DNA from: Candidatus Aminicenantota bacterium
Lineage (GTDB): Bacteria; Acidobacteriota; Aminicenantia; Aminicenantales; Aminicenantaceae
Direction: 5' to 3'
NCBI GenBank assembly: GCA_016926925.1
Contig: JAFGNQ010000016.1
Coordinates: 1 to 10,130 of the forward strand
Length of the DNA: 10,130 nucleotides
Made by a program: the position numbers and the translations under genes. A model generated the notes under the pieces. That model did not search any database. It was not told the DNA's origin and worked only from the letters and a program-made list of their open reading frames with translations. This document shows, in pieces, positions 1 to 7,092 of this stretch (positions within the stretch are counted from its first letter, which is position 1; each line of letters begins with the position of its first letter).

Positions 1-2
1 TG

Positions 3-1337
3 AGCCGGGGCGGCTTCATCGCTCTGAGGGGCAACACGCACTCGGCAATAAGTCCTCGGGGATATTTTGTTCGGTTGAGCCGGGTGAGGACGGCCTCGAC
101 ACAGGCACGTGGCAAGGACCTTGGACGGAGAGGGACAGAAAGAAGCGGTGCCTCTGCGGATAGGGTCTCAGTTGGAGGAGCATCCCTATCATGGAAAAAC
201 CCGGGCGGTCTGATCAATCCGCGCAGCGACAGCTTGAACCGGATGGTCTCAAAAAGTACCGGAGATGCCGGGACGGTCAAACCGCAGGCACTGTTGCATG
301 TCAAAATCGAACTATACCGAGGTGGTTCGGTGGAGCGGACGATAGCAGATAGCACGGATAACACGGGGAGCTACGAATGGACGGTGGCTTCTGCGGTCGA
401 GGACGGAACGAATTACAAGGTCAGGATTTCGTGTGCGGCGGATGCCTCGGTCTACGGGGAGAGTCCGGCTTTCACTATAGCCAACGTGGGGAAGATCAAG
501 GTGATGTCGAGCCCGGCCAATGCCCGGATCTGGCTGGACGGCCAGGACATGGGGCTGACCAACAAGACGTTGGAGAACGTGCCGGTGGGAGAGCACGAAC
601 TGCAGTTGACGAAGGACCGGTACCAGGATTGGTCGGCGACAGTGAACGTCGTGAAGAACCAGACGGCCAACGTTAGCGCCGCTCTGGAGGTGGGGGAGTT
701 CATTGAGAACTTCAACGACGGCATCGCCGATTACTGGGAAAACGCCTCTTCGTATGCCTCCTGGTTCGTCGGAGACGGAATTTATAAAGGTAAAAGTTCT
801 CATGGAGAATCTACGATGAGCTATTACGGATTGGGGATGTACACCAATTCCTTCACTTATGAGGCCAAGGTGAAGAGGCTCACCGGACAGAGTAAAATTC
901 CTGTCGGGATCGCCGTCGGGAACCAGGACTTCAGCAAAATCTGGCTTTTGGATATCAGCCCCGGAGAGAAAATGTATTCAATCTGGGGAGCGACATTTAA
1001 GAGTCCTGGTCTGGTGGAAAATGAATGGCCGTATGTTATCTGGACGAAAGACACGGTCATTTCGAATACGGGTTGGAACGCGTGTAAAATCGTTGCCGAC
1101 GGCAACAACTTTACGTTTTTCATTAACGGAAAGCAGGTGGCCGCCCTTTCGATCCCAGATATGCCGGCCGAAATCCGACTCGGGGTTTGGGCTGCTACGT
1201 GGACGGCCGGAAACACTGCAGGATTTGATGACGTCAAAGTGGATTTAGGCAACACAGCCGGTTCCGTCCAGGCTGTGCCGGCTGTTCCTCAAATATTGAA
1301 GAAGGGAAAAGACATCAGGTTCCTGGATAAGCGGTGA
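3..1337 (+). CDS. Secreted Kre9-like / PEGA / LamG-like surface protein, 5' end outside window
   Basis: The frame is open from base 3, so this is probably the C-terminal part of a larger protein. The first possible start inside is TTG at 75; residue numbers below count from it. Bases 15-77 encode FIALRGNTHSA and GYFVRL, which resemble one blade of the GGFI-x-G-x-T-x-S propeller repeats. Residues about 65-136 match the Ser/Thr-rich Kre9/KNH-like domain (VKIELYRGG, GSYEWTV, YKVRIS, SVYGES). Residues about 138-205 are a PEGA domain (IKVMSSPANARIWLDG, then VPVGEHELQL). Residues about 208-392 look like a concanavalin/LamG or DUF1080-like lectin fold (FNDGIADYW, DGIYKGK, GFDDVKVDLG). PEGA and lectin folds usually bind polysaccharide or peptidoglycan, so an envelope or extracellular role is inferred; the ligand is unknown. 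The N-terminal 60 residues are Arg/Ser-rich and poorly conserved-looking. No catalytic motif was seen. Confidence 0.7.
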   Translation, partial: SRGGFIALRGNTHSAISPRGYFVRLSRVRTASTQARGKDLGRRGTERSGASADRVSVGGASLSWKNPGGLINPRSDSLNRMVSKSTGDAGTVKPQALLHVKIELYRGGSVERTIADSTDNTGSYEWTVASAVEDGTNYKVRISCAADASVYGESPAFTIANVGKIKVMSSPANARIWLDGQDMGLTNKTLENVPVGEHELQLTKDRYQDWSATVNVVKNQTANVSAALEVGEFIENFNDGIADYWENASSYASWFVGDGIYKGKSSHGESTMSYYGLGMYTNSFTYEAKVKRLTGQSKIPVGIAVGNQDFSKIWLLDISPGEKMYSIWGATFKSPGLVENEWPYVIWTKDTVISNTGWNACKIVADGNNFTFFINGKQVAALSIPDMPAEIRLGVWAATWTAGNTAGFDDVKVDLGNTAGSVQAVPAVPQILKKGKDIRFLDKR

Positions 1338-1424
1338 GGTCGAATCGAAAATAGGTCTGTCGCACTCGAGCCGTTAATGAGAATTGATTGGGGCTGCGAT
1401 CATACGTTCTGAGAGTGTCACTCG

Positions 1425-1486
1425 AAATCCTGCTTGCGGATCATTAGCTGAAGATAGAGGATGCAAGAAGTGCCCTAACAGGATTT
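1425..1486. repeat. Bipartite inverted repeat in intergenic spacer
   Basis: AAATCCTG at 1425-1432 pairs perfectly with CAGGATTT at 1479-1486. The adjoining CTTGC at 1433-1437 pairs with GCAAG at 1463-1467. The result is an 8-bp plus a 5-bp stem with an 11-nt one-sided bulge and a 25-nt loop. It lies 88 bp after the PEGA gene and about 40 bp before the next promoter. There is no following T-run, so it is not a standard terminator. It may be a structured RNA, a protein site or chance. Confidence 0.35.
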
Positions 1487-1523
1487 GACTGGCCGCTGAA
1501 ACGCTTATCGATTGCCTGAGAGT

Positions 1524-1552
1524 TTGAAAATATTCCAGAGTGATATTATACT
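1524..1552 (+). promoter_or_regulatory. Sigma70-type promoter of the envelope gene cluster
   Basis: TTGAAA (1524-1529) and TATACT (1547-1552) are separated by exactly 17 bp. The expected transcription start is about 1559, only about 6 nt before the ATG at 1565. No Shine-Dalgarno sequence fits in that leader. This is the only good promoter seen ahead of the four tightly packed genes. Confidence 0.6.
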
Positions 1553-1564
1553 TACACTAAGCGA

Positions 1565-2053
1565 ATGAAATCAGCAATCGCCGCCTTCATCGGCATTTTT
1601 TCAATTTTTTCCCTTTTCGTTCCCGGTTTCGGCCAGAAACCCGACCCTGCCAATGCTCCATCACGGATTGCGTTCACTTCCCTCCACAAATCACTCCTCG
1701 TTCCCGGCTGGGGTCAGATTGCAGAAAAAAGATATATAGAAGGCTTGGTTTTTCTCTCTGCGGAAATCTTCGCTCTCTACAAGGTGTTTTCCAATAACCA
1801 TAAAGGAAACCAATACTACGACCAATATAAAGAGGCCGGCAGCGTAGACGATGCCGTCAAATTTCGGGAGCTGACCGAGAGATACGACACCCAACGCAAT
1901 CGGTATCTTCTTGTGGCGGCCGGGATTTGGGCCGTCAATCTGATCGACATTTATTTCATTGTCAAGGGCAAAAAGAGAGAGGAAAACAATCTCAGGCTAA
2001 GAGTGGAAAGTGGCACAAAAAACCTGGCTCTTACGCTTAGCTATCGTTTTTAG
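1565..2053 (+). CDS. DUF5683-like membrane protein with signal peptide
   Basis: This 162-aa protein begins with a hydrophobic signal segment (residues 1-24, FSLFVPGFGQ). The SLLVPGWGQ motif follows at 43-51, then a KRY element and a hydrophobic segment at about 57-75. A charged middle (residues 76-112, rich in Tyr, Lys and Glu) precedes a second hydrophobic segment at about 113-134. The LVPGWGQ-x5-RY arrangement is typical of the DUF5683 family, which occurs next to outer-membrane and envelope genes; its biochemical role is not known to me. The alternating C-terminus ending in SYRF resembles an outer-membrane beta strand. ATG 1565 is the only good start and the leader is very short. It opens the cluster, and its 3' end overlaps the next gene by 44 nt, which suggests coupled translation. 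Confidence 0.8.
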   Translation: MKSAIAAFIGIFSIFSLFVPGFGQKPDPANAPSRIAFTSLHKSLLVPGWGQIAEKRYIEGLVFLSAEIFALYKVFSNNHKGNQYYDQYKEAGSVDDAVKFRELTERYDTQRNRYLLVAAGIWAVNLIDIYFIVKGKKREENNLRLRVESGTKNLALTLSYRF

Positions 2054-2732
2054 CTTAGGGCTCCTGCAATTCTGTCAGGATCGCCTCTTCGACAATCCCT
2101 TTGACCCCGGAGCCGGAGAGGTGGTCTTCGAGGTCGTGCATACCATACAAACTCCGGCCCTCGTTCCCCTCGGTTTGGCTTGGGACGGAAGCACTTTGTG
2201 GAATGTGGACGGCTTCAACGAAACCCTCTACAGCCTCAACAGACAGAACGGTGCCCAGGTGAGATCTTTAACCGCACCTCTTCAAGTGACATCGGGTATC
2301 GCCTACGATGGAAACGATCTCTGGATCTGCAGCGAAGCAGTGGTCGATGTCTATAAAATCAACATCCTGACCGGGGAAATCCAGAAAAGACTCAATCTCC
2401 AGAGGGGATCTTTTACCGCCATCGAGTTCGGGCTGGATGCTCTGTGGATCGCCGATGCTCTATCGAACAAAATCCTTCGGGTCAATCCCGACACGGCCGA
2501 GATTCTCGGTAGTTTCGAAAATCCCGGCACGCGGGTGGACGGCATCGCTTTTGACGGCTTTTATCTCTGGGTTTCGGATATGGCCATGCTCTCCATCTAC
2601 CAGATGACACTCGAGGGGGAAGTTTTGAGGACTTATCTTTCACCCGGTCAATCTCCGAGAGGATTGACATTTGACGGCGCCTTTTTATGGAACGTTGACG
2701 GAAGCCAAAAGATATATCAACTTAAATTTTAA
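2010..2732 (+). CDS. Small beta-propeller lipoprotein (NHL/SMP-30-like repeats)
   Basis: This 240-aa protein has a short basic start, a hydrophobic signal (residues 6-20) and Cys22, followed by DRLFDNPFDP, a common opening of lipoproteins in related genomes. The residues before Cys (LQF) are a poor lipobox, so lipidation is likely but not certain. Five repeats carry a G-x-x-(F/Y/W)DG-x-x-LW core, with the LW pairs at 63, 104, 145, 186 and 226: a strikingly regular 41-residue period. This is a propeller fold of the NHL, SMP-30 or glutamine-cyclotransferase type. I see no catalytic residues, so a binding or scaffolding role in the envelope is inferred. GTG 2010 is nearly forced as start, because an in-frame TAA lies at 1998-2000 and the signal peptide begins at once. 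It overlaps the previous gene by 44 nt and ends 2 nt before the next. Confidence 0.8.
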   Translation: MAQKTWLLRLAIVFSLGLLQFCQDRLFDNPFDPGAGEVVFEVVHTIQTPALVPLGLAWDGSTLWNVDGFNETLYSLNRQNGAQVRSLTAPLQVTSGIAYDGNDLWICSEAVVDVYKINILTGEIQKRLNLQRGSFTAIEFGLDALWIADALSNKILRVNPDTAEILGSFENPGTRVDGIAFDGFYLWVSDMAMLSIYQMTLEGEVLRTYLSPGQSPRGLTFDGAFLWNVDGSQKIYQLKF

Positions 2733-2734
2733 AA

Positions 2735-4579
2735 TTGAGAATCCATCAAAAGTTCATTGCCTGGCTGTTTATCGCAAGTGCTCTACTGGGAGTCTTGGAA
2801 GCCAAAGAGCACATAATTCTCGAATTGGAAGGGGCCTATCTCACCTACAGCTATGACCACAACCAAATCTTCGGGGAAGATGTCGTTTTTGACTTTCTCG
2901 GTTATGTCGTGAACTGCCGGCACATCAGAATCGACCTGGTATCGCGCTCTTTTTATGCGTTCGGCGATGTCCGTCTGAAATCCGCAGAAGAAACACTTAG
3001 CGGGGATGAGTTCTTTTTCAATCCCGGAGAGCAAAAGGGCTTGCTCATCGCTTATACGGAAGAGGTCGCAATCAAGGCGATAGGGGGAAAGCAAGAAAAA
3101 GATTTGTCGGTTCCTCCGAATGTGCTCGAAAATGTGACTCTATCCCGAATACAGAAGTCTCTGATCTATTTCACCTGCAAAAAAATTTTCGTGACCGAGA
3201 GCTTCGAAGTCAAGGGTGAAGGCGTGGTGCTTTACTTGGAAGGCATAGAGTCTGTGGGATTTAAAAAATTCCGCCTTTCTCAGGGTTTGAAGCAGAGGAG
3301 AGGAGGCTTTTCCCTGGATAAGATCTGGTTCACGAAATCTCAGGGTATCATAACCAGAGGGAGCTACCTTTTCCGGAGCGGGGATACCGTCAACAGCCTG
3401 ACTCGGCTCAGTTATGAAGAGCGGTCGGTCCTTAAAGACTACTCGGGTGCGGACAGGCAAGTGGATGTTTTAAACTCCACATCCGTTGTTCTCAGCGGTT
3501 CATCCAACCTCAGCTTCACGGGAAACTATAACTCCAGCAGCCTCTGGAACACCAGTCTTGTCTTGAACAAGAGATGGAGCTCTGCTGTGAACACCAGCCT
3601 CGATTTTTCTTACAACAAGCCGATAAACTACAGAGGAGAGGCTTGGTTCGGTTTTCAATCCAGCATAAACGGAGGAAAGTACGGGGATCTGCTCGTATCG
3701 GGCCGGTATGAAGCCCAGAACCAAATTCTTGCTAATTTGATCTACGGCAAGACCTTTCTCAAGAATTTCAGCCTTCTTCTCAACTCATCCTACTCCCGCG
3801 TTAAAATTGCGGGAAGCGATGATTTCTCCGAGATTCTTACCGGGGGAATGAGCCTGTCCTACAATTCCCGGCTTTTCAACCTGTCAACGGATTACTATCT
3901 GAACTATGATCTTTTCGGAAGCCAGCTCTTGAGCCAGCCCCAGCTGCGGCTGGGCATCAATCCGATTGCCTTTTACGGGGGCATCCTGTCCGCCAGCATC
4001 ACCAACATTTTCCTTTACAACGATTTACGCCTGCAGGATTCCCGCCTCGACACCTACAGCAACAACACGATTTTCAACTTATCCACGCAGCCGATCTATT
4101 TGCGTGAAAACCTTTTTTTGAATTTCAACGTCTCTGTCGAACAGTTTCTGGAGAAGGAAAACCGAAATTTTACATCCGGGGGGTTCATCGGGAATGCTTC
4201 TTACGAGCTTGTTCAAGGTCTTTTTCTGGAGGGGTTTTACAGCTATCAGTCCCGGCGAAGGACGCGCAATTGGTTGATCGAGGGAACGACAAGCCAGGAT
4301 TTAAGCGCGCTGGTGCGCCTCAATCCCTCTGATAAATTGAACAGCTGGGTGTCTTTCTCCTATGATCCCAAATACGGGCAGTGGCGACAGTCCTTTGCTG
4401 ATGTCTCTTTCACAATCATCGAAAAATGGAAGTTCCACTCCCTCTTCCATTACGACTTCATCCTGAAAAAGATGAACAATGTGGATCTGTACCTTATCAG
4501 GGAAGCAGGCAGATTCCAGCTGCGATTCGTCTACCGGAGTTTGTCCAGGCAATTTTTAATCGAGTTGATTCCAAGATGA
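2735..4579 (+). CDS. lptD: LptD-like outer-membrane barrel (LPS/organic-solvent-tolerance family)
   Basis: This 614-aa protein has a signal peptide (residues 1-23, cleavage probably after LEA). An OstA/LptA-like N-terminal region at about 28-105 shows alternating strands with GEDVVFDFLGYVVNCRHI, FYAFGDVRL and LSGDEFFFNPGEQKG. From about 185 to the end come many amphipathic strands rich in Tyr, Asn and Ser, as in a large barrel. The terminal block VDLYLIREAGRFQLRF to FLIELIPR matches the LptD C-terminus in form. Known LptD proteins insert lipopolysaccharide into the outer leaflet with the lipoprotein LptE. This one is shorter than E. coli LptD (784 aa) and has only two cysteines after the signal (61 and 148), both near the N-terminus, so the E. 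coli disulfide scheme cannot apply. TTG 2735 sits 2 nt after the previous stop. LptD itself or a paralogue exporting another glycolipid both fit. Confidence 0.75.
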   Translation: MRIHQKFIAWLFIASALLGVLEAKEHIILELEGAYLTYSYDHNQIFGEDVVFDFLGYVVNCRHIRIDLVSRSFYAFGDVRLKSAEETLSGDEFFFNPGEQKGLLIAYTEEVAIKAIGGKQEKDLSVPPNVLENVTLSRIQKSLIYFTCKKIFVTESFEVKGEGVVLYLEGIESVGFKKFRLSQGLKQRRGGFSLDKIWFTKSQGIITRGSYLFRSGDTVNSLTRLSYEERSVLKDYSGADRQVDVLNSTSVVLSGSSNLSFTGNYNSSSLWNTSLVLNKRWSSAVNTSLDFSYNKPINYRGEAWFGFQSSINGGKYGDLLVSGRYEAQNQILANLIYGKTFLKNFSLLLNSSYSRVKIAGSDDFSEILTGGMSLSYNSRLFNLSTDYYLNYDLFGSQLLSQPQLRLGINPIAFYGGILSASITNIFLYNDLRLQDSRLDTYSNNTIFNLSTQPIYLRENLFLNFNVSVEQFLEKENRNFTSGGFIGNASYELVQGLFLEGFYSYQSRRRTRNWLIEGTTSQDLSALVRLNPSDKLNSWVSFSYDPKYGQWRQSFADVSFTIIEKWKFHSLFHYDFILKKMNNVDLYLIREAGRFQLRFVYRSLSRQFLIELIPR

Positions 4580-5028
4580 ATAAGACTTTCTCACGCATGG
4601 CGGCACTTTGGATGTCGATCCTGTTGGGGAGCTGTGTTTCCTTTAAGATCTCGCCGCCTCCACTGCCGGAAAATTTTGCAGATCCACTCGTCCTCTGCAA
4701 AAAGGTCACACAAAAAGGGGAGCTTCTCTTTCCTGAAGAAATCCAGGAGGAATTTCTTTCAGGTTCCGGATCGATTTATTGCTATGTGAGGCTGCACAGT
4801 GTGAGCCGGGTCATCAGCCTGAAGTGGAAATGGTATGGCCCGGGAGGATGCTTGGCCCGGGAGACGGATGATGTGATTGTCAACGAAGATGAAGCTTTTT
4901 TGGAGGCCGTCACCGCTTATGATAAGCTCGAAACCCGGATCGAGGACGGCGACGAGGGACGATGGACGGTGCTTGTGCTGGTAAACGGTGTTTTGGCGGG
5001 CCGAGGGACATTTTTGCTGAAGCGCTAG
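4576..5028 (+). CDS. Small envelope lipoprotein, DUF2914-like fold; candidate LptE-type partner
   Basis: ATG 4576 overlaps the stop of the LptD-like gene as ATGA, so translation is probably coupled; a longer in-frame form from 4426 lies inside the barrel gene and is rejected. The 150-aa product has a basic start, a hydrophobic stretch and a good lipobox LGS-Cys20. After a Pro-rich linker (26-33) comes one compact beta-rich domain: SIYCYVRLHSVSRVISLKWKWYGPGG (66-91), a variable acidic stretch, then GRWTVLVLVNGVLAGRGTFLL (128-148). The strand order and the closing G-x-W-x-V-x-V pattern resemble DUF2914-type beta-sandwiches, but I cannot confirm the family. Because LptE is a small outer-membrane lipoprotein required by LptD, its place directly after the barrel gene suggests an analogous role. 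That is inference from context, not similarity. Confidence 0.75.
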   Translation: MNKTFSRMAALWMSILLGSCVSFKISPPPLPENFADPLVLCKKVTQKGELLFPEEIQEEFLSGSGSIYCYVRLHSVSRVISLKWKWYGPGGCLARETDDVIVNEDEAFLEAVTAYDKLETRIEDGDEGRWTVLVLVNGVLAGRGTFLLKR

Positions 5029-6857
5029 TTGCCGGATTGAGAAATCCAGAGTTTTTGTCCCGGATAAATCTTGGATCTGGAATTGAGTCCGTTGAGGCTG
5101 AGCAGGATGCTGAGGCTCATTCCGAATTTTTTCGCGATCTTGTATGGAGTATCACCGGACTGGACGGTATACTGTTGGGTTCCTGAGAGGTCACCCGACA
5201 TGATCTCCAGCTTTTGGCCGACCGTCAAGTTGTTGCTGGTCAGGTTATTGCGTCGCTTGATCTCCTGAACGGATGTGTTGAGTGATCTGGCTATCTGGTA
5301 GAGAGAATCCCCTCTTTTTACGACATAGATGAGTTTTTCGCCCTCTTTGACAAGCTCCATCGGCTGGGTGGATGAGCTCGTCCCGCCTTGGGAAGGAACT
5401 TTGAGCCGCTGTCCCGGATAAATGGTAAAGCGGCGGCTCAGCCGGTTCAGTCTCGAAATGGCTGAAACGGATGTCCGGTAACGTTGGGCGATTCCCGAAA
5501 CGGTCTCACCCCGGCGAACGTAATGCACGGAGTAAGTAGCTTCGGGCGGGATCCATTTTTGGAGCGAATTGATTGCGGCCAGCGTCTTTTCCTGATAGCC
5601 GACCGGGATTTTCAGTATGTACTGTGTATCCGGAGTCGATTGGTGGCGGAGCTCGGGATTCAATATGTCCAATATACCGGGTTCCAATCCCAGGGTTTGG
5701 GACAGAGCGGATAACTTTATAGGCCGGTTGATCTCAACGGTTTCGTATCTAAGGAACGGATCCTGCGGCGGAAGGTTCATTGCGTATTTTTCAGGATTGT
5801 TAATGATCAGAAGAGTCGCGACAAACCGGGGAACGAAACGGGCCGTCTCCCGCGGCAGCATCACGAAGAGATCCCAGAAATTGTCGAGATAATTTACCCT
5901 CTGGTTTCTTATCACCCGCTGAACCCTGAACTCTCCGCAATTATAGGCAGCCAGCGCCGTTGTCCAATCCCCGAAAAATGAGTGCAGCTCTTTCAGGTAT
6001 TTAATGGCTGCCCGTGTGGCTTTTTCCGGATCCATCCGTTCATCGATCCAGCGGTCGCGTTTCAGGCCGAAACGGTAACCTGTCGAGGAAATGAATTGCC
6101 AGAGGCCGAGGGCTCTAGCCCTGGAGTATGCCTTGACTTTGAACCCGCTTTCGATCAAGGGCACCCAGGAGAGCTCCTCAGGCATTCCTTCCTTCTTCAA
6201 TTCTTCGAGAATCATTTCTCTGAACATCCCGGATCTCTTGTAGGATTCCTCGAAATATTTTCGTTCCTTTGTCTGAAAGAGCTGGATTTCCTGGAGGACG
6301 TATTTGTTTTCCACAAGGGGAATGGACCTATGATTTTCTCCTGTGGCGATGAGATGGGATGCGTAGATTTCCTGAATCCTCTGAGCGATGAGCAGCCTCA
6401 AGTCGTTTTTTTCCTGATTGAGGGGGGAATCCTGAGCAAGGTCCAGCTTGACAAGCAGGCTGTAGGCTTCATCGAGAGCGGCAAGGGCGGTATCGATGTC
6501 GGTCTTCTCCCATGCGGTTTGAGCATCCTGGTAAGCGGACAGCGCTTCCTCGAGCACTTCTGATGGAGTCCGTTTCTCGAATCCTTCCTCTTTTTCTTCT
6601 TCCTTATCCACACTCACATCTGTTTGCTCCTGGGATTCTTCTTCCATTTTTTCTGTCGGGAGAGATGATGGCTCTTCGGGTTCTGTTTTCGGTTGAGTTT
6701 CTTCTTGGACTGTCGGTGAAGTCGGTGCCATCTCCGGGGTTTGTTTTATCCTCTTCGGCTGCGATGAGCAGCTCCATAAGAAGATCAGAAGAGCCGCTCC
6801 GGTGAGGATGAATAACGTCTGCTTGATTACTCTCAATTTTTTCCTGGAAAGGTTCAT
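5025..6857 (-). CDS. mltD: MltD-type membrane-bound lytic murein transglycosylase with three LysM repeats
   Basis: The product cleaves peptidoglycan glycan strands, leaving 1,6-anhydromuramyl ends. In the 610-aa form, a hydrophobic signal ends at WS-Cys30 (Trp at -2 is an unusual lipobox). A Pro/Glu-rich linker (37-95) and a helical region (100-225) follow. The SLT domain at about 205-345 has catalytic Glu236 in PLIESGF, GLWQF at 251-255 and AYNCG at 304-308, all standard for the MltD group. Three LysM repeats lie at about 443-488, 509-553 and 562-605, matching MltD order. A weaker LysM-like stretch (371-417) precedes them. The ATG at 6857 overlaps a -10 box. TTG 6836, preceded by AGGA at 5-nt spacing, gives a cleaner signal peptide and is probably the true start; the longest form is listed. 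The stop overlaps the convergent lipoprotein gene's stop. Confidence 0.92.
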   Translation of the reverse strand: MNLSRKKLRVIKQTLFILTGAALLIFLWSCSSQPKRIKQTPEMAPTSPTVQEETQPKTEPEEPSSLPTEKMEEESQEQTDVSVDKEEEKEEGFEKRTPSEVLEEALSAYQDAQTAWEKTDIDTALAALDEAYSLLVKLDLAQDSPLNQEKNDLRLLIAQRIQEIYASHLIATGENHRSIPLVENKYVLQEIQLFQTKERKYFEESYKRSGMFREMILEELKKEGMPEELSWVPLIESGFKVKAYSRARALGLWQFISSTGYRFGLKRDRWIDERMDPEKATRAAIKYLKELHSFFGDWTTALAAYNCGEFRVQRVIRNQRVNYLDNFWDLFVMLPRETARFVPRFVATLLIINNPEKYAMNLPPQDPFLRYETVEINRPIKLSALSQTLGLEPGILDILNPELRHQSTPDTQYILKIPVGYQEKTLAAINSLQKWIPPEATYSVHYVRRGETVSGIAQRYRTSVSAISRLNRLSRRFTIYPGQRLKVPSQGGTSSSTQPMELVKEGEKLIYVVKRGDSLYQIARSLNTSVQEIKRRNNLTSNNLTVGQKLEIMSGDLSGTQQYTVQSGDTPYKIAKKFGMSLSILLSLNGLNSRSKIYPGQKLWISQSGN

Positions 6858-6885
6858 TTATAGCATGTCGGCCCCAAGGAGTCAA
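6857..6885 (-). promoter_or_regulatory. Sigma70-type promoter of the MltD-like gene
   Basis: Read on the minus strand, TTGACT (6880-6885) and TATAAA (6857-6862) are 17 bp apart, with five of six consensus bases in each box. The predicted transcription start is about 6850, inside the first codons of the longest ORF. This argues for translation from TTG 6836, where AGGA at 6842-6845 provides a ribosome-binding site after a leader of about 14 nt. Confidence 0.6.
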
Positions 6886-6920
6886 TATCGCATAACGCCG
6901 CCGACATGGAACAAATGTCG
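6865..6920. promoter_or_regulatory. Candidate operator: three ATGTCG-core sites
   Basis: ATGTCGGC lies at 6865-6872, inside the spacer between the -35 and -10 boxes of the MltD-like promoter. Its exact inverse GCCGACAT lies at 6900-6907, and ATGTCG recurs at 6915-6920. The last two form a 19-bp palindrome (6902-6920) with a 7-nt centre. Sites in the promoter spacer and just upstream are a common repressor arrangement. The regulator is unknown, and the hairpin could also act in RNA read through from the cca-like gene. Confidence 0.4.
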
Positions 6921-7092
6921 ACACCTGCCCTGCCTCCGTGCCTTTCTGACTCCGGCAAACCGTTCAGGACATATATTTTAGTCGCGTCGGCCATTGACTT
7001 CCGGAAATCCTCGTTGACCCTAAGAAACCTTCGTCAATTGGGAAAATGCGTGATTCTTCTTTTGCGTTTCATTTAACAGCTGATTGGTTCGT

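Noticed and set aside
312..803. Minus-strand frame of 163 codons across the PEGA domain
   Set aside because: The opposite strand carries an unmistakable PEGA domain. The antisense product is Arg/His/Pro-rich without motifs.
1338..1523. Possible tRNA or terminator in the spacer after the PEGA gene
   Set aside because: No cloverleaf or CCA-ending acceptor was found, and the inverted repeat there lacks a T-run.
4426..4575. N-terminal extension of the small lipoprotein gene
   Set aside because: These 50 codons lie inside the LptD-like gene and would bury the signal peptide. ATG 4576 with LGSC lipobox and ATGA overlap is the better start.
5982..6563. Plus-strand open frame of 193 codons inside the transglycosylase gene
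   Set aside because: It lies wholly antisense to a gene with clear SLT and LysM motifs, shows no domain, and reads like the mirror of a Glu/Lys-rich coding strand.
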